Source: Streptomyces sp. HmicA12
Lineage (GTDB): Bacteria > Actinomycetota > Actinomycetes > Streptomycetales > Streptomycetaceae
Assembly: GCF_000373565.1 (NCBI RefSeq)
Contig: NZ_KB891812.1
Location: 82,355 to 146,354 of the forward strand
Direction of reading: 5' to 3'
DNA: 64,000 bases
The translations under genes and the position numbers were made by a program. Positions within the stretch are counted from its first letter, which is position 1, and each line of letters opens with the position of its first letter. Positions 56,266 through 63,862 of this stretch are shown here, in pieces. The notes beneath the pieces are model-generated. The model ran no database searches, was not told the DNA's origin, and saw only the letters and a list, made by a program, of their open reading frames with translations.

Positions 56266-57240
56266 TCAGGACGCCGGGGGCGTGAACAGACGGTCGGCGT
56301 TGCGCGTGGTGAGGTCGCGCCAGGTCTCACCGCCGGCGGGCCGCACGGCCTTGTCCACGGAGTCGACCTGGGCGAGGACGGCCTCGGCAGGCGTCCAGCA
56401 GTAGTCGCTGCCGTACAGCAGGCGCTCGGTGCCGAACGCCGCGTCGAGCGCGGGGACCTGGCGGGGGAAGGGGGTGCCGGCCATGTCGTACCAGAGGCGG
56501 CCGAGCTGTTCGACGGTGCTCGGCCCGTCCGTGGCCGCGCCGCCGATCGCCGCACCGCCGAGCAGCGGGCGGAACAGCTCGATGCGGTCGGCGAGCAGCG
56601 GGAGTGCGCCGCCGCCGTGGGTGAGGATCCAGCGGATGTCCGGGTGGCGGGCGAGGACGCCGCTCAGCAGGAGGTCGCTCGCGGCGCGGGCCGTGTCGAA
56701 GAGGAACTCCAGCATCGGGCGGGGGCGGCCCAGGCTCACGTCGTCGGCGTGCGGGGGCGAGGTGGGGTGGACGAAGACGATGGCGCGGCGCCGGTCGAGC
56801 TCCGCCCACAGCGGGGCGAACGACGCGTCGCCCAGGTAGCGGCCGTGGTGGTTGGTCTCGACGGCGACGCCGTCGGCGCCGAGTTCGTCGAGCGCGTACG
56901 CCGCCTCCGCGAGGGCGCCGTCGACGTCGGGCAGCGGGAGGGACGCGAAGTGGCCGAACCGGTCGGGGTGAGTGGCCCGGACGTGCGCGCCGAACGTGTT
57001 CACCTCGCGGGCGAGGGCGCGGGCGGCCTGGTCGTCGCCGAAGTGGACGCCGGGGGACGACACGGAGAGAACGGCCTTCGTGATGCCGGTGCGCTCCATG
57101 AGGTCGAGCTGCCGCTCGACGCTCCAGTCGGGCCAGCCCGGCATGCCGTCGGGGTGGTCGATGCCCGCGGCGCGGGCCGCGGCGATGTAGCCGTCGGTGA
57201 CGAAGTGGGCGTGGACGTCGACGAGTCCGGTGCTGCTCAT
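56266..57240 (-). CDS. Amidohydrolase 2 family protein (ACMSD-like decarboxylase/hydrolase)
   Basis: 324 aa from ATG 57238-57240 (GGGAGA upstream). Metal ligands show as VDVHAHF (HxH), IVFVHPTSPP, HGGGALPLLADRIE and the Asp in LLYGSDYCWTP, matching amidohydrolase 2 / 2-amino-3-carboxymuconate-semialdehyde decarboxylase enzymes. These act on aromatic-ring breakdown acids such as resorcylates. First gene of the operon; the IclR regulator is divergent 90 bp away. Context suggests breakdown of an aromatic or cyclic compound. Confidence 0.92.
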   Translation of the reverse strand: MSSTGLVDVHAHFVTDGYIAAARAAGIDHPDGMPGWPDWSVERQLDLMERTGITKAVLSVSSPGVHFGDDQAARALAREVNTFGAHVRATHPDRFGHFASLPLPDVDGALAEAAYALDELGADGVAVETNHHGRYLGDASFAPLWAELDRRRAIVFVHPTSPPHADDVSLGRPRPMLEFLFDTARAASDLLLSGVLARHPDIRWILTHGGGALPLLADRIELFRPLLGGAAIGGAATDGPSTVEQLGRLWYDMAGTPFPRQVPALDAAFGTERLLYGSDYCWTPAEAVLAQVDSVDKAVRPAGGETWRDLTTRNADRLFTPPAS

Positions 57241-57330
57241 GCGGTCTCCCTGCTGGTGGACGGCGGTGCGGGTGCCTGTGGATGCCGGGTACATCTGCCA
57301 CCGTAGGAAGACGGCCGTAGGCTGGCACTG

Positions 57331-58143
57331 GTGATGCCGATGAATGGAACAGCGGTTTCCGACGGTGGCGGCGCGGCCCGTCGTGGTGGCCGTCCCGCCG
57401 AGGGCCAGCCGGTGATCGACCGGGCGTTCGCGCTGCTCGGCACGTTCGACCACGAGCACCGTGCGCAGACTCTCGCCGAGCTCGCGCGGCGTGGCGGTGT
57501 CCCGCGCAGTTCCGCGTTGCGGCTCGCGCGGTCGCTGATGCGGGCGGGTGCGCTGGAGCGGCTGGAGGACGGCCGGTTCGTCGTGGGGCTGCGCCTCCTG
57601 GAGACGGCGTCGCTCGCGCCGCGCGGGCACGGGCTGCGGGCGGTGGCGATGCCGTTCATGGAGGATCTGTTCCACGTGACCCGCCAGCATGTGCTGCTCG
57701 CGGTCCGCGACGAGGGCGAGGCGCTGCTGGTCGAACGGCTCTCGGCGCTCGACGCGAGCCCGGTCAGCTACCGGGTGGGCGGCCGGGTGCCCCTGACCTC
57801 GACCGGCGTCGGCCTGGTGCTGCTCGCCTTCGCCCCGGCCGGGGTGCAGGAGGAGACCATCGCCGCCTTCCGTTCCGAGCAGGGCGCCGACGGCCTCGAC
57901 TCCCCCGACGACCTGCGGCGCTTCCTCGCGGATGTGCGCCGAAGGGACTACGCCACGGGAGCGCAGAGCGAGCCGTGGCGGCTGAGCACCGTGGCCGCCC
58001 CGGTCCGCGACGGCCATGACGTGGTCGCGGCCCTGTCGGTGGTGGCACCCAGCACCGGCTTCCCGGACGCCGGGTACGGGCCGGCGGTCCGGGCGACGGC
58101 ACGCGCGGTGTCACGACGGCTCGCGGAGGACGCGGGGCGGTGA
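57331..58143 (+). CDS. IclR family transcriptional regulator
   Basis: 270 aa, GTG start. The N-terminal winged helix is VIDRAFALLGTFDHEHRAQT and LAELARRGGVPRSSALRLAR. The C-terminal effector domain (VTRQHVLLAVRDEGEALLVE ... RRDYATGAQSEPWRLSTVAA) has the GAF-like IclR fold. Such regulators control aromatic and other carbon catabolism. It is divergent from the two-amidohydrolase operon. The 90-bp gap holds CCGTAGG twice (57301 and 57315) between TGCCA and TGGCA arms, a possible site. Confidence 0.93.
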   Translation: MMPMNGTAVSDGGGAARRGGRPAEGQPVIDRAFALLGTFDHEHRAQTLAELARRGGVPRSSALRLARSLMRAGALERLEDGRFVVGLRLLETASLAPRGHGLRAVAMPFMEDLFHVTRQHVLLAVRDEGEALLVERLSALDASPVSYRVGGRVPLTSTGVGLVLLAFAPAGVQEETIAAFRSEQGADGLDSPDDLRRFLADVRRRDYATGAQSEPWRLSTVAAPVRDGHDVVAALSVVAPSTGFPDAGYGPAVRATARAVSRRLAEDAGR

Positions 58144-58489
58144 CGGTGTGGCGGGGGGTGCGAGCGTCGCCCCGGTCGGCCGTGGCGGCGCTCATTCGGG
58201 TGCCCGGCGCGTGTCATCCCGAGTCACTCCGTGCAGTAGGCGACGAGCCGGAGGGGCCGATGCCGGACGGCGGGCGGGCCGGAGGGGCCGATGCCGGACG
58301 GCGGGCGGGATGGGCGCTGGGTGGCCGGTCGGTGAAATCGAGACACTGCCCACTCAGGGGTCGGTGACAGCGCGCGATCCCGATGGGCGTCCTGTCGAGG
58401 TTCAAGTCCGTCGCCCACGCATCGCATCGCCGTCACCGACCACTGGCCAACCGGCTACCTCGACTTTCGGAACACGCTCCGGCTCAACC
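58144..58489. other. Intergenic region without genes, containing a 31-bp tandem repeat
   Basis: IclR and the dienelactone-hydrolase-like gene converge here. Besides the repeat at 58247-58308 I see no gene, RNA or clear terminator. Confidence 0.5.
58247..58308. repeat. Perfect 31-bp tandem repeat (two copies)
   Basis: The unit GCCGGAGGGGCCGATGCCGG + ACGGCGGGCGG occurs at 58247-58277 and again at 58278-58308 with no mismatch. It lies between convergent genes and codes for nothing. Perfect identity suggests a recent duplication by slippage. Confidence 0.9.
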
Positions 58490-59227
58490 TCACTTGAGGT
58501 GCCGGGCGAAGAAGCGCGCCCCTGTCTCCAGCTCGAACTGCGGAACGCCGGTGTGGCCGCCGAGGTTGGCGTGCAGGGTCTTCTCCTTGGAGCCGAAGGC
58601 GTCGAACAGGTTCAGGGACGCCTGCCGGTCGTTGCCTTCGTCGTCCCACTGCAGCAGGACGTGCAGCGGAATGGTGACCTGGCGGGCCTCCTCGAACATG
58701 GCGGCGGGCACGAGACTCCCTGCGAAGAATCCGGCGGCCACGATGCGCGGCTCGACGGCCGCGAGGCGGACGCCGATGGAGATCACTCCTCCCTCGTAGC
58801 CGACCGGGCCCCCGATCTCGGGCAGCGACTGGAGGTCGTCGAGGGCGGCCTGCCATTCCGGGACCGCTTTGTCGACGAGCGGGAGGATGAGAGCGTCGAT
58901 GAGGTCGCCACCGACCGGATCGCCGGCCTGCATCGCCCGCCGCAGGTCGGCGCGGGCCTGCTCGGCGGCGGGCCAACGGGGCCGGTCACCGCTCCCGGGG
59001 AGCTCGATGGTGGCCGCGGCGAAGCCGTACTCCGCGGCGTAGTACCGGGCCCGCCCCGCCAGCCGGGGGTACATCTTGCGCAGTCCGAGCGGCGGGTGGC
59101 CGATCAGGATCAGTGGCGCCGGCGCGGATGCGGGCGCGGGCGTCCACAGGATGCCGGGGATCTCACCGAGGGTGAATTCGCGTTCGAGGACACCGTCGTC
59201 GAGACGCTGTTCAGAAGTGAAGTGCAT
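58490..59227 (-). CDS. Dienelactone-hydrolase-like alpha/beta hydrolase
   Basis: 245 aa. Oxyanion region LILIGHPPLGLRK; the cap and active region include AAATIELPGSGDRPRWP; a His near the end is LHANLGGHTGVPQFE; the acid lies in LLQWDDEGNDRQASL. The nucleophile elbow is not standard: where G-x-S-x-G is expected it reads GYEGGVISIG, so the first Gly is Val. It may still be active, as related proteins vary here. Cytoplasmic; substrate unknown. Confidence 0.82.
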   Translation of the reverse strand: MHFTSEQRLDDGVLEREFTLGEIPGILWTPAPASAPAPLILIGHPPLGLRKMYPRLAGRARYYAAEYGFAAATIELPGSGDRPRWPAAEQARADLRRAMQAGDPVGGDLIDALILPLVDKAVPEWQAALDDLQSLPEIGGPVGYEGGVISIGVRLAAVEPRIVAAGFFAGSLVPAAMFEEARQVTIPLHVLLQWDDEGNDRQASLNLFDAFGSKEKTLHANLGGHTGVPQFELETGARFFARHLK

Positions 59228-59468
59228 GGTCGTGCCTTTCGGGAGTGCCCATGAACGGCGCTCCCGGACGACCTATCGCCCGACCGTGACTCCGGAGGAG
59301 AGCACCCATGTCGATACTGCGTTCACGGGTACCACCTCCTCGTTCTCTCGCACGGCCTGCGAAAACGTAGCAGTGGTGGCGGTGGACGGCCAAACGATTT
59401 CCGGCACGGATTCCGTGGCCGGCAGGTGGGCCCCCGGGTCCTTCGGTTCCTGCCGGCTCAGCGCCCGC

Positions 59469-59684
59469 TCACGGAGGGGAGCTCCCACTGTCCGGTGGGC
59501 GGGGACGGTCCTGGGGGACGTCCCGGATCGCGGCCAGTACGGCGTCGCGCAGGGCGGCCGAAGGCGCCACCTCCTGCGGGCGGCCGTCGGTGTCCCGGTA
59601 CGCAGCGGGCTTCAGCCCTATGTGCCGGTCGGGTGCCTTGCCACAGATGTGGCGCCGGCCAGGTGTCTGTCGCGTCGCGTTCAC
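59469..59684 (-). CDS. Hypothetical small protein (weak)
   Basis: 71 aa from GTG 59682-59684. The segment ICGKAPDRHIGLKPAAYRDT and DGRPQEVAPSAALRDAVLAA has normal amino-acid make-up and coding-like codon bias, unlike the surrounding sequence. A longer in-frame extension upstream looks non-coding. No family is recognised and the start is uncertain. Confidence 0.3.
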   Translation of the reverse strand: MNATRQTPGRRHICGKAPDRHIGLKPAAYRDTDGRPQEVAPSAALRDAVLAAIRDVPQDRPRPPDSGSSPP

Positions 59685-60005
59685 GGTGCACCACCGTGGT
59701 AGCCAGCTGCCAGCGGAGCGGAGCACATCGCGTGGCCTCACCGCACTCCCCCAATTCTCGGCCGAGGACCTGTCGTTGACGGCGAGGGCTGGTTGCGGCG
59801 CCCGCCGGTGTCGCCGGTAATCCGTTGACCTGTCCCGTGGGGCTTGGTCGTCGTGCGTGTTCTCACTCCATCGCACGTATCCGTCCGTGCGGGCGCCGCC
59901 GATCAGAGGAACGGGCGGGGGACGTACGGCCCTGCCGCACGGTGCGGCGCGAGGCGGGTTGGTAGTGCTGCCAGCGGTATCTCGTACCCCGATGGCGTGA
60001 ACGAC

Positions 60006-60038
60006 CAATCCGAACGCGGCGCAAGGACGGATTCCCGA
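60006..60038 (+). promoter_or_regulatory. Shared-motif promoter copy 1 (molybdopterin oxidoreductase)
   Basis: CAATCCG (60006-60012) followed at offset 21 by ACGGATTCCCGA (60027-60038). The -10-like CGGATT ends only about 7 bases before the ATG at 60041, so the message would be leaderless or nearly so. Three further copies with the same offset occur at 62.6-63.8 kb. Confidence 0.65.
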
Positions 60039-60040
60039 AC

Positions 60041-61744
60041 ATGGACGACAACGCAACCCCCACGCCGCTGCGCGGCATCAAACGCCTGTCCCTGGGTGCC
60101 CTGAGCGGTCTCCTGGCCGGATACGCGGCCATCGCGGTGGCCGAGCTGGTGTCCGCCGCCGTGCGGCCCGAATCCGGTCCGGTCATCGCGGTCGGCGGGG
60201 CCGCCATCGACCGGACCCCGCCCGCCGTCAAGGACTGGGCGATCCGGCAGTTCGGCACGAACGACAAGCTCGTGCTGCAGCTCGGCATTCTCGCCGTTCT
60301 CACCGTGCTCGCCCTGGTCCTGGGGATGCTGGCCACGCGCTGGCGTCTGATCGGTTCGCTCGGCGTGCTGGCCTTCGGCGTGGTCGGAGCACTGGCCGCC
60401 ACCGGTCGGCCCGACTCCACCAGCGTCTCCGACGCGCTGCCCTCCGTCGTCGGCGCCGTCGTCGGCGCGGGCCTGCTGTACTGGCTCATCGGACGCCTCG
60501 GACACTCCGCCGCGTCAACAGCCGCCCCCACGGATGCCGACGCCGACCCGGCAGTCACGGACACGGGGGTCGACACTCCCGAGTCCGAGCCGGCGACGGC
60601 GTCCGGCACAGCCGGTTCGGGCGAGTCGGGTGGGTCGGGCTCGGGTGCGTCGGGCTGGGACCGGCGCGGATTCATCCTCGCCGCCACCGCCGCCGCCGCG
60701 GCATCGACCGGTGCGGGTCTCGCGGGCCGGGCACTGAACGGCTCACAAGGCCAGAGCGCCGTCGCCTCCCGCAGCGACGTGGTCCTGCCCGCAGCGTCGT
60801 CCGCCGCGGCACCCGTACCGCGCGGCGCCGCCCTGCGGATCAAGGGCATCAGCCCGTTCATGACTCCGAACAGCGACTTCTACCGCGTCGACACCGCGTT
60901 GGTCGTGCCCAAGGTCGACGCCACCACCTGGAAACTCCGCATCCACGGCCAGGGCGTCGACCGCGAACTGACCCTCTCCTTCGACGACTTGCTGAAGATG
61001 CCGCTCATCGAGCGGAACATCACCCTGACCTGCGTCTCCAACGAAGTCGGCGGCCCCTACGTCGGCAACGCCCGCTGGATCGGCGTCCGCCTCGCCGACC
61101 TGCTCAAGCAGTGCGGCGTCAAGCCCCCGTCGCAGGGTGGCCCCGCCGACCAACTCGTCGCCCGGTCGGTCGACGGGATGACCATCGGCAGCCCCGTCGA
61201 GGACGTCATGGACGGCCGCGACGCCATGCTCGCCGTCGGGATGAACGGCCGGCCGCTGCCCTTCGAGCACGGCTTCCCCGTCCGCATGGTGGTGCCCGGC
61301 CTGTACGGCTACGTATCGGCCTGCAAGTGGATCCAGGACATCGAGCTCACCACGTTCGACGCCTACGACACCTACTGGGTCAAGCGCGACTGGGCGCAGA
61401 AGGCCCCCATCAAGACCGAGTCCCGCATCGACACCCCCAAGCCCTTCGGCCGCCCGAAGGCCGGCACCGTGATGGTCGCCGGAGTCGCCTGGGCCCAGCA
61501 CCGCGGGATCAAGAAGGTCGAGGTGCGCGTCGACGACGGGCCGTGGGAAGAGGCCCGTCTCGCCACCCAGGACACACGGGACACCTGGCGTCAGTGGTCG
61601 TACCCCTGGCAGGCCACCAAGGGCGGCCACACCCTCACGGTCCGGGCCACCGACGGCACGGGCGAGACCCAGACCGAGAAGCGCACCCCGACCATCCCCG
61701 ACGGCGCCTCCGGCTGGCACTCGGTGGTCGTCACCGTCGACTGA
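60041..61744 (+). CDS. Membrane-anchored molybdopterin-dependent oxidoreductase (sulfite-oxidase family)
   Basis: 567 aa. The N-terminal part (residues 1-160) has four hydrophobic helices. After an acidic Gly/Ser linker comes a twin-arginine-like start (WDRRGFILAATAAAAASTGA) and then the sulfite-oxidase Mo domain. That domain has the cofactor Cys in NITLTCVSNEVGG, GARW-like VGNARWIGVRLADLL, HGFPVRMVVPGLYGYVSACK and a C-terminal Mo-co dimerisation Ig-like domain (AGVAWAQHRGIKKVEVRVDD). It probably acts on the outer face of the membrane. Related proteins are neighbours of fasciclin genes and SigK-type regulons in Actinobacteria. Confidence 0.92.
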   Translation: MDDNATPTPLRGIKRLSLGALSGLLAGYAAIAVAELVSAAVRPESGPVIAVGGAAIDRTPPAVKDWAIRQFGTNDKLVLQLGILAVLTVLALVLGMLATRWRLIGSLGVLAFGVVGALAATGRPDSTSVSDALPSVVGAVVGAGLLYWLIGRLGHSAASTAAPTDADADPAVTDTGVDTPESEPATASGTAGSGESGGSGSGASGWDRRGFILAATAAAAASTGAGLAGRALNGSQGQSAVASRSDVVLPAASSAAAPVPRGAALRIKGISPFMTPNSDFYRVDTALVVPKVDATTWKLRIHGQGVDRELTLSFDDLLKMPLIERNITLTCVSNEVGGPYVGNARWIGVRLADLLKQCGVKPPSQGGPADQLVARSVDGMTIGSPVEDVMDGRDAMLAVGMNGRPLPFEHGFPVRMVVPGLYGYVSACKWIQDIELTTFDAYDTYWVKRDWAQKAPIKTESRIDTPKPFGRPKAGTVMVAGVAWAQHRGIKKVEVRVDDGPWEEARLATQDTRDTWRQWSYPWQATKGGHTLTVRATDGTGETQTEKRTPTIPDGASGWHSVVVTVD

Positions 61745-61792
61745 GAGGCAGAGCGATCGTCCTGGATCCGCCCAGCGCTGACATTCGCTCCG

Positions 61793-61852
61793 GTGCGGCG
61801 GCTTCGCCGCACGGGTGCTGGGGTTGCCCGGCCGCTGCCGTGCAACCCCAGC
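61793..61852. terminator. Two adjacent terminator hairpins between convergent genes
   Basis: Hairpin 1 is GTGCGGCG-GCTT-CGCCGCAC (61793-61812). Hairpin 2 is GCTGGGGTTGC (61817-61827) with GCAACCCCAGC (61842-61852). They separate the oxidoreductase (plus) from the fasciclin gene (minus). Confidence 0.82.
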
Positions 61853-61870
61853 AGTCCTTCGTGATGCGGG

Positions 61871-62452
61871 TCAGCTCTTGGGCATGAGGACGGTGTCGAT
61901 GATGTGAACGGTGGCGTTCGAGGTCTGCACGTCGCCGCAGACGATGTTCGCGCTGTCGTTGACCTTGTACTTGTCGCCGGAGCCGGACGTGCTGAGCGTG
62001 CTGCCCTCCAGCGACTTGAAGTCGCCGTCGGCCAGTTTGTCCTTCGTGACCTTCTCGCCCACCACGTGATAGGTGAGGATCTTCGTCAGCTGGGCCTTGT
62101 CACCCAGGACCTTGTCCAGGTCGGCCTTCGGGATCTTCGCGAACGCCTCGTTGGTCGGCGCGAAGACCGTGACGTCCTTCGCGTTGTTCAGCGTGTCCAC
62201 CAGACCGGCCTTCTTCACCGCGGTGACCAGTGTCGACAGGTCCGGGTTGTGGGAGGCGGCCGTGGCCACCGGGTCCTTGGCCATGCCGTCGAACGAGCCC
62301 GCTCCGTCCTTGGGCACCGACGAGCACGCGGACCCGAACGGTTCGGTCATGTCATCGGCCGAGGCCGTCGGCGCCAGCACCGCCAGCGAGAACGGGAGTG
62401 CGAGAGCCGCCGTCCCGACCAGGGTGCGGGTGCCGATGCGATGTGTGTTCAT
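61871..62452 (-). CDS. Secreted fasciclin-domain protein (MPT70/MPT83-like)
   Basis: 193 aa. A signal peptide ends ASA (about residue 32). The next segment has PFGSACSSVPKDGAGSFDGM (a Cys pair with VVCGDVQ later). One FAS1 domain follows: DLSTLVTAVKKAGLVDTLNN, VTVFAPTNEAFAKIP, LTKILTYHVVGEKV and ATVHIIDTVLMP. It is the typical actinobacterial secreted fasciclin, related to mycobacterial MPT70/83. ATG 62450-62452 follows GGAGGG. It has its own copy of the shared promoter motif on the minus strand. Confidence 0.95.
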   Translation of the reverse strand: MNTHRIGTRTLVGTAALALPFSLAVLAPTASADDMTEPFGSACSSVPKDGAGSFDGMAKDPVATAASHNPDLSTLVTAVKKAGLVDTLNNAKDVTVFAPTNEAFAKIPKADLDKVLGDKAQLTKILTYHVVGEKVTKDKLADGDFKSLEGSTLSTSGSGDKYKVNDSANIVCGDVQTSNATVHIIDTVLMPKS

Positions 62453-62563
62453 GATGAACCCTCCGACGGCGGGCACCGTTGCCCGCCAGGACCCCGAGCG
62501 GCCCTTGAAGGCCGGTGAGGGACGCGGACCACCGGATCGGTGGGTCTGCTGCACGCCCTTCAG

Positions 62564-62596
62564 TAGGGAATTCGCAGCCGCTACCGGTCGAGATTG
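62564..62596 (-). promoter_or_regulatory. Shared-motif promoter copy 2 (fasciclin gene)
   Basis: On the minus strand CAATCTC (62596-62590) is followed at offset 21 by GCGAATTCCCTA (62575-62564). The -10-like CGAATT lies about 115 bases before the fasciclin start. Confidence 0.6.
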
Positions 62597-62626
62597 GTCT
62601 ATATCGCACTTTTCTTCTCATTACGG

Positions 62627-62659
62627 CAATCCGAGGCGGACCCTGTGCCGGATTCCCGG
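62627..62659 (+). promoter_or_regulatory. Shared-motif promoter copy 3 (SH3-like gene)
   Basis: CAATCCG (62627-62633) followed at offset 21 by CCGGATTCCCGG (62648-62659), about 96 bases before the ATG at 62756. Confidence 0.65.
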
Positions 62660-62755
62660 TGAGGGGCGCGGCTCGACCGCCGTGGCATCGACACACACCG
62701 TTGACCGTCGACAACCGGGATGCAGGGGACAGGGGGCGAGGAGAAGGAGCCCGCG

Positions 62756-63166
62756 ATGATCCGCATGAAGGCCCGTGCCGGAATCTGTGCCGTGGTCCTG
62801 ACGGGGGCCTGCGCCGCCACCGGCGCGGCAGCCGGCGGCGCCCAGGCATCGGAGGGGAGCCCACAGTCCTGGCAGGAGAGCTGGGAGCCCTGGGAGCCCA
62901 GCTCGTCCCCGTACGGAGACACCGATCACGACCACGCCGCACCGGCCGTGGTGACCGCACGGACCGAGGTCTACGTCCGCGACGCCCCGACCACCCACGC
63001 GAAGGCCACCGCCACGCTGCCGCCCGGGGCCCACATCCGGCTCTTTTGCGAGACCACCGGCGAACGCACCGACGGCACGTCGACCTGGTACTTCGACAAC
63101 GACGCGCACGGCTGGATCAGCGCCGCCCACGTCCGGCCCACCGCCTGGCAAACGGCGAGCTGCTGA
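62756..63166 (+). CDS. Secreted SH3-like (SH3b) domain protein
   Basis: 136 aa. A signal peptide ends AQA or nearby (about residue 31). A Trp/Glu/Pro-rich linker (SWQESWEPWEPSSSPYGDTD) and a His/Asp patch precede an SH3b domain: VVTARTEVYVRDAPTTHAKA, TLPPGAHIRLFCETTGERTD, STWYFDNDAHGWISAAHVRP. It probably binds the cell wall. ATG 62756 has GAGAAGGAG upstream. It has its own copy of the shared promoter motif. Confidence 0.85.
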   Translation: MIRMKARAGICAVVLTGACAATGAAAGGAQASEGSPQSWQESWEPWEPSSSPYGDTDHDHAAPAVVTARTEVYVRDAPTTHAKATATLPPGAHIRLFCETTGERTDGTSTWYFDNDAHGWISAAHVRPTAWQTASC

Positions 63167-63211
63167 CCCCCACCGTCACTCATGCTTCAGGGGGGCGAAG
63201 GAGACACCGTC

Positions 63212-63703
63212 ATGGCCACTGTTCATGCTCGTCCGCGCCACGTGACGCTTGACGACCATCTCCCCCTCGATCACCGTCTCGGCCGGGTCTACCGTCTGAG
63301 CGCCGCCGTCATGGGAATCTTCCTGCTGGCCTTCGGCGTCCTGGGACTCATCCACCGGATCGGCTTCTTCGACACCGGCGCCAACACCGCGCTGGGCCTG
63401 AACACCAACGGAGCGCTGAGCGTCCTGTCCGTCGTCGTGGGGGCGATCCTGCTGGCCGCCGCGGTCCGGGGCGGCAACACCGCCTCCACCGTGAACATGG
63501 TGCTCGGAATCGCCTTCCTGCTGGCCGGCTTCGCGTTCCTGTTCGCCCTCGACAGCAGCTACAACTTTCTCAACTTCCGCATGCAGAACGTCCTGTTCAG
63601 CTTCGCCGTCGGACTCCTCCTCATGACCGGCGGCATGTACGGACGTGTCAGCGGAGGCCTCCCCCACGACAACCCGTACTGGCGCTCCCGGCACGAGAGC
63701 TGA
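63212..63703 (+). CDS. DUF4383 membrane protein
   Basis: 163 aa with four membrane helices: VYRLSAAVMGIFLLAFGVLG, LSVLSVVVGAILLAAAVRGG, VNMVLGIAFLLAGFAFLFAL and NVLFSFAVGLLLMTGGMYGR. The pattern, including DSSYNFLNFRMQNVLFSF, is that of DUF4383, common in Actinobacteria; function unknown. ATG 63212 follows GAAGGAG. It lies 45 bp after the SH3-like gene on the same strand and is probably co-transcribed from that promoter. Confidence 0.88.
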   Translation: MATVHARPRHVTLDDHLPLDHRLGRVYRLSAAVMGIFLLAFGVLGLIHRIGFFDTGANTALGLNTNGALSVLSVVVGAILLAAAVRGGNTASTVNMVLGIAFLLAGFAFLFALDSSYNFLNFRMQNVLFSFAVGLLLMTGGMYGRVSGGLPHDNPYWRSRHES

Positions 63704-63781
63704 GGCGTTCCGCTGCCTCGTCCCGAGAGCGCCCATCAACGGAAGCGGAATGGTCCTGGTTCACTCATTCGTGTTCAGGAC

Positions 63782-63814
63782 CAATCCGCACGGCGCCTCG
63801 TACCGGATTCCCGG
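63782..63814 (+). promoter_or_regulatory. Shared-motif promoter copy 4 (terminal lipoprotein gene)
   Basis: CAATCCG (63782-63788) followed at offset 21 by CCGGATTCCCGG (63803-63814), about 48 bases before the ATG at 63863. The 12-base downstream box is identical to copy 3. Confidence 0.65.
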
Positions 63815-63862
63815 CGATGGAGGCAGATGGCCTTCACAGTTCTGATCGCTGAGGGATTGTCA

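Larger units (their letters stand above)
59228..60040. other. 813-bp region with one weak small gene and the oxidoreductase promoter
   Basis: The part near 59228-59300 carries the hydrolase promoter. 59469-59684 (minus) is a possible small gene, listed separately. The end holds the shared-motif promoter at 60006-60038. The rest (about 59700-59990) shows nothing I can support. Confidence 0.4.
62453..62755. other. Divergent promoter region, fasciclin / SH3-like gene
   Basis: 303 bp without a gene. It holds two back-to-back copies of the shared promoter motif (62564-62596 on minus, 62627-62659 on plus) and leaders of about 100 nt on both sides. Confidence 0.6.

Noticed and set aside
58395..58425. 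A GGTTCAAGTCC-like T-loop suggesting a tRNA fragment or attachment site
   Set aside because: The flanking bases do not pair into a T-stem and no other tRNA arm is present.
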